Positions 60,089 through 64,000 of a DNA stretch of 64,000 nucleotides are shown here, one piece after another. Location of the stretch: NCBI GenBank assembly GCA_963800475.1, contig CAWDAZ010000002.1:496001-560000 (forward strand), written 5' to 3'. Each line of letters begins with the position of its first letter. The stretch's first letter is position 1. Below the pieces are notes generated by a model, which searched no databases, was not told the DNA's origin, and worked only from the letters and a program-made list of their open reading frames with translations. Both the position numbers and the translations under genes were made by a program. The DNA is from Palsa-465 sp963800475 (GTDB lineage Bacteria; Actinomycetota; Thermoleophilia; Solirubrobacterales; Solirubrobacteraceae).

Positions 60089-62396
60089 GTGCGTGGGGCG
60101 AGAAGCATCGCGATGTCGGCTGTGCTCGCCGGGCTGCTGATCGGCCCTCCGGCGCAGGCCGCGGCTCAGCCGGGCCAGCTCGATTCCGGGTTCGGCGGCG
60201 GTACCGTGCCGGCTCCGGGGGTGCCGCTACTCGGGGTGGCGGTTCGGGGGGATGGCTCGGTGGTGGCCGCGGGCACCGACGGCGCTGCGCGGGTCCTGCA
60301 GTACACGGCCGGCGGCAGCCTTGCCTCGAGCGCCGGCGGGGCGGGCCCGGTCGCCCGCGCGGTCGCGATCCAGTCCGATGGCAAGACGGTCGTCGCCGGC
60401 GGGTCGGGCGGCGGGATGGTGGTGGAGCGATTCAACGGCAGCAGTCCGGACTCCAGCTTCGGGTCTTCTGGTGTTGTCACCTTGCTGGGTGGGTCGAGCG
60501 GGGTCGCGAATGCGGTCGCAGTCGGCCCGGACGGCAAGATCGTGGTTGCGGGGTCGGAGGTTCCGGCCGGCGGGGACGGGACTTCGCGAGTCGCGGTCGC
60601 GCGCCTGAATCCGAACGGCTCGCTTGATGCGAGCTTCGGCGGCAGCGGGGTGGTGATTCTCGACTTCAGCAGCTTCTCGGTGGCCAACGGCGTCGCCGTG
60701 CAACCGGATGGAAAGCTCGTGCTCGTCGGCAGCCAGCGCCCGGGATTTCAGGTGACCAACGGGTTCATCGCGCGGCTGAATCAGGACGGCTCTCTCGATT
60801 CAGGCTTCGGCCACAGTGGAAACCCCAACATGGGGTGCTCGCCGGGAGTCTGCGTGTACTGGCATCCCGGCGGCGGGGCGTACTCCTCGATGAACGCGGT
60901 GGCACTTCAGAACGACGGAAAGGTTGTCGCCGCCGGCGTCGACATCCGCAGCCAGAACGATCCCGGTCGGCCTTCGTGCACCACCAACGACTGTCCGCAG
61001 GCGGTCGTCGTGAGGCTCACCTCCAGCGGCGCGACCGATCCGAGCTTCAGCTCCGGTTCATTGGATGGAGCTGGGGTTGCCGCGCTGCCCTCCGGCAGCC
61101 AGACCAACACCGCCGACCCGACCGGGGCCTACGGAGTGGGGATCGGCGGCGGCGGCGCGATCATCGCCGCCGGCGACTATCAGCCGGGGGCCGGAGGCGA
61201 GGTCGCATTGTGGGCCTTTACTCCGTCGGGCGCTCCCAATACGGGGTTCGGCGCAGGCGGAACCGTGATCACGCCGCTCGACGGCCAGGCGCATGCGCCG
61301 TGCGCTGGCGGTGAGCTCTGACGGCAGCCTGCTCGTCTCGGGGCAGACGGGCACCGGTGGCTTCGTCGAGCGCTACGTCGGGCTCGGCCCGCCCCCACCG
61401 CCAACCCCGCCGCCGGCGCCGGTTGTGGTCACGGGCGCGGCGAGCGCGATCACGCAGACGAGCGCGACGGTCGCCGGACGGGTGAACCCCAACGGCCTCG
61501 CCACCACCTATCACTTCGAGTACGGGCCGACGACCGCCTACGGGTCGAGCACTCCCAGTGCGAGCGCCGGCTCGGGCAATGCGCTTGCGGGCGTGTCCGC
61601 GACGCTTGCGGGGCTGATGCCGGGCAGCACGTACCACTACCGCCTCGATGCGACCAGCTCTGCGGGCACCGTTCAGGGCGCCTACGGTACGTTCACGACC
61701 GCCGCTCCCGTCGGACCGGGTCCCCCGCTCGTCAACACCGGCGTGGCGAGCGCAATCGGTGAGCTCTCGGCACGCGTCCACGGCGAGATCAACCCCGTCG
61801 GGCTTGTGAGCAGCTACCACTTCGAGTACGGCAGGACGACGGCCTATGGCTCCCACACGAGCGACTCGGCGATCGCCGCGGGGACGTCCGCCGTCGCCGT
61901 CTCGAGGCGGCTCACCGGCCTGCTTCCCAGAACGACCTACCACTACCGGCTGGTTGCGACCAACTCAGCTGGTACGGCCTATGGCGCCGACAGGACGTTC
62001 AAGACCGCGCCACCGCTAAGGACGGCGGTCACGGGGTTGGTCGGCTCCTATCCGCTCTCCCGCGTGATCAAGAACGGGCTCACGGCGATCGTCGGCTGCA
62101 ATCAGGGCTGCTCGATCAAGGGGCGGCTGCTGCTTCCCGCGAGCGTCGCGAACCGACTCGGGCTCGCGTTCACCAGTGCCGTCACCCTCGTCACGAAACA
62201 GGTTGTGATCGGCACGGGCTCGGCCTCGCTGAGGCGGAAGGGCACCGCCCGCCTCAGCGTGTCTCTGACCGGCCCGGCAAAGCGCAAGCTCGCGGCGAAC
62301 AAGCGAACGCTTCGCGTGACGCTGCGCGTCGTCACGACTCCCGCCAACAGCGGTCGCGCCATGACGGTCTCCAAAAAGCTCTGGCTGACCCCCTGA
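60089..62396 (+). pseudogene. Secreted delta-60 repeat protein with fibronectin-like repeats, one frameshift
   Basis: From GTG 60089: signal peptide (SAVLAGLLIGPPAQAAA), about seven delta-60 repeats (AVAVGPDGKIVVAGSE, GSLDASFGGSGVV and similar) to about 61285, where one extra base shifts the frame; the length is 3n+1, as expected. Reading on: LAVSSDGSLLVSGQTGTGGF, a Pro-rich linker, two fibronectin-like repeats (TSATVAGRVNPNGLATTYHF, ARVHGEINPVGLVSSYHFEY) and a C-terminal beta domain with CNQGCSIKGRLLLP. Extracellular, probably wall- or matrix-associated; function unknown. Confidence 0.82.
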
Positions 62397-62436
62397 CCGA
62401 TTTCAAGCGCTCTGCGAGCCGACCTCGCCTAGCCGC

Positions 62437-62442
62437 TAGCCT
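62437..62442 (+). promoter_or_regulatory. -10 box (TAGCCT) before last delta-60 gene
   Basis: TAGCCT ends 11 bases before the ATG at 62454. Confidence 0.4.
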
Positions 62443-62453
62443 CAAGCGCTCGG

Positions 62454-64000
62454 ATGCCGGCACGTAGCGCTGTGGTGGGGCGATGCCTGATGGGGATGAG
62501 GGCGCCGCTGTGCGCCGCGACCGTCGTACTGATGGTCGTCGCGACCACGGCGGCTGTGGCCTCCGTTCCCGGCTCCCTGGATCCGGCCTTCGGCAACGGC
62601 GGCGTCAGCGGCCCCGGTCCCAACAGCCGGCTGTTCGGCACCGCCGTGCAGAGCGACGGCAAGGTGCTCGCCGTTGGGGAGATCGGCACACAGACCGGAA
62701 CCACCCTGCTATTGGCTCGGTTCACTTCGGCGGGCTCGCTCGATCCCTCGTTCGGCGTCGGCGGCGTCGTCCATGGCCCGCCCGTTCCCGGCTTCACCGG
62801 CGCGGGCTCGATCGGCCGCGGGATCGCGATCGAGCCCGACGGCAAGATCGTGGCCGTCGGCACGGTCACGACCTCCGTCGGCACAGGCCACCTGGGGCTC
62901 CTGGTCGAGCGCTTCGACCAGAACGGCAGTCTCGACAGCGGTTTCGGCACGGGCGGGGCAGTGACCATGTTCACGGGTGAGCCGGCGGGCGACGGCTTCG
63001 CCGTCGCGATCCAGCCCGACGCCAAGATCATCGCCGCCGGCAGCGCCTACGCTTCCGGCAACGACGGCACGGGAGCACGGATGGCGGTCGTCCGCTTGAC
63101 CCAGAACGGCAGCCCCGATTCGAGCTTTGGGTTCGTCGGCAGCGACGTGCTCGACGTGGAGGCATACTCCTACGCGCTGGCGGTCGCGTTGCAGTCCGAC
63201 GGGAGGATCGTCGTCGCGGGCTCAGAGGCGCCTGGCCAACTGGCGCCGAACGCGGTGATTGCTCGGCTCACCCCGTCGGGCGGGTTCGATCCGACCTTCG
63301 CCGGGACGGGCTTGTACGCCCGCCAGTATGCGCGGTCGGCGGCCGCCTCAGCCTTCAACGCGGTTGCGGTCCAACCCGACGGCAGCATCGTCGCCGCGGG
63401 CAGCGCGGCGCACGGCTCCTCGGCTGCGGACACGCTCGTAGTTCGCTTCACACCTTCAGGCGCCCAGGACCCCACATTCGGCTCCGGCGGAGTCGTCTAC
63501 GCCTCCGCCGCCGTCAACTGGATCGGAGGCACGCCGACGCTGCCCGGCGCGAACGGCGCCGTAATCGCGCCAAATGGCGACGTGATCGCCGCCGGCACGT
63601 TCGCCAACTCGACGACGACGTACGCGACGCTATGGGCGCTGAAGCCGACCGGCTCGCCCGGACGAGGCTTTCGGGCACAACGGTGCTGCCGTGCTCACCA
63701 ACGGCTTTGGGGGCAACACCGAGTACGCCGCGATCCGCTTGTCGCCGGACCAACCAGGATTTCGTGACTGCCGGAGACTCCCTGCCGCCGTCCAACGGCT
63801 CCTACGCGGGGATCGTGGCGCGCTACCTCGGCTTCGACGTCGTTGCTCTGCGCCTCAAACTAAACGGGCTCAGGCGCTCCTACAAGACCGCAACGGTCGC
63901 CAGGCGTGGCTTGAAGGTGACCGTCGGCTGCAATCTGGCGTGTACGGTCCGGCTGTCGCTGACGCTGACTGCCGCGACCGTACGCGGGCTGCGCCTCTCC
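62454..64000 (+). pseudogene. Secreted delta-60 repeat protein, two frameshifts, cut by window edge
   Basis: From ATG 62454: signal peptide (LCAATVVLMVVATTAAVAS), SLDPAFGNGGVSGPGPNSRL and about seven delta-60 repeats. Extra bases at about 63660 and 63754 shift the frame; corrected, it continues DEAFGHNGAAVLTNGFGGNT, then QDFVTAGDSLPPSNGSYAGI, and a C-terminal domain with VGCNLACTVRLSLTLT matching the one in the gene at 60089 (CNQGCSIKGRLLLP). The end lies beyond the window. Closest in layout to the gene at 45496. Confidence 0.8.

Overview
The window is very GC-rich, uses GTG and TTG starts freely, packs genes with 4-nt stop/start overlaps, and carries secreted proteins of a kind common in soil actinobacteria (delta-60 beta-propeller-like repeats, Ig-like repeats with a conserved Trp, fibronectin-like modules). 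This suggests an actinobacterium, most likely Thermoleophilia/Solirubrobacterales. That placement is inference from gene style, not from a marker gene.

Left edge (1-3.6 kb): the start of a DEAD/DEAH-type helicase (minus strand, cut by the window), a housekeeping run (ElaA-like acetyltransferase, galT, dtd) and a PAP2 phosphatase. From 3.7 to 45.3 kb the window is one large surface-glycan island. It holds two complete ABC-2 polysaccharide exporters (Wzm/Wzt-like, 3687-5665 and 35884-38018), seven single-domain GT4 and four GT2 glycosyltransferases, two GT2/GT4 fusions of opposite domain order, two WecG/TagA/CpsF enzymes, two sugar-nucleotide epimerases, eight methyltransferase proteins, a Wzy/WaaL-like ligase with TPR tail, large membrane proteins of GT-C or DUF2142 type, and a DivIVA-like coiled-coil protein. 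Short operons alternate strand.

From 45.5 to 64 kb come secreted proteins (three delta-60 repeat proteins, an S53-like protease, a secreted protein with a collagen-like tail, a lipoprotein), then a third ABC exporter (53033-54567) followed by a DUF2723 membrane protein, a GT2 and a GT-C protein. Between 46.69 and about 58.1 kb almost every gene is broken by single-base frameshifts; isolated ones occur at 61.3 and 63.7 kb. All 16 junctions I could resolve are one extra base, which looks more like uncorrected insertion errors than gene decay. I annotate these loci as frameshifted and describe the reconstructed product.

How the genes may work together: GalT and the epimerases supply nucleotide sugars; GT4, GT2 and WecG enzymes build chains on lipid; methyltransferases decorate or cap them; Wzt proteins with C-terminal domains (two of three) would recognise finished chains and drive export through Wzm; the ligase-like and GT-C proteins would act outside. 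A recurrent TAnnnT box 6-11 nt before 13 start codons suggests many transcripts here are leaderless.
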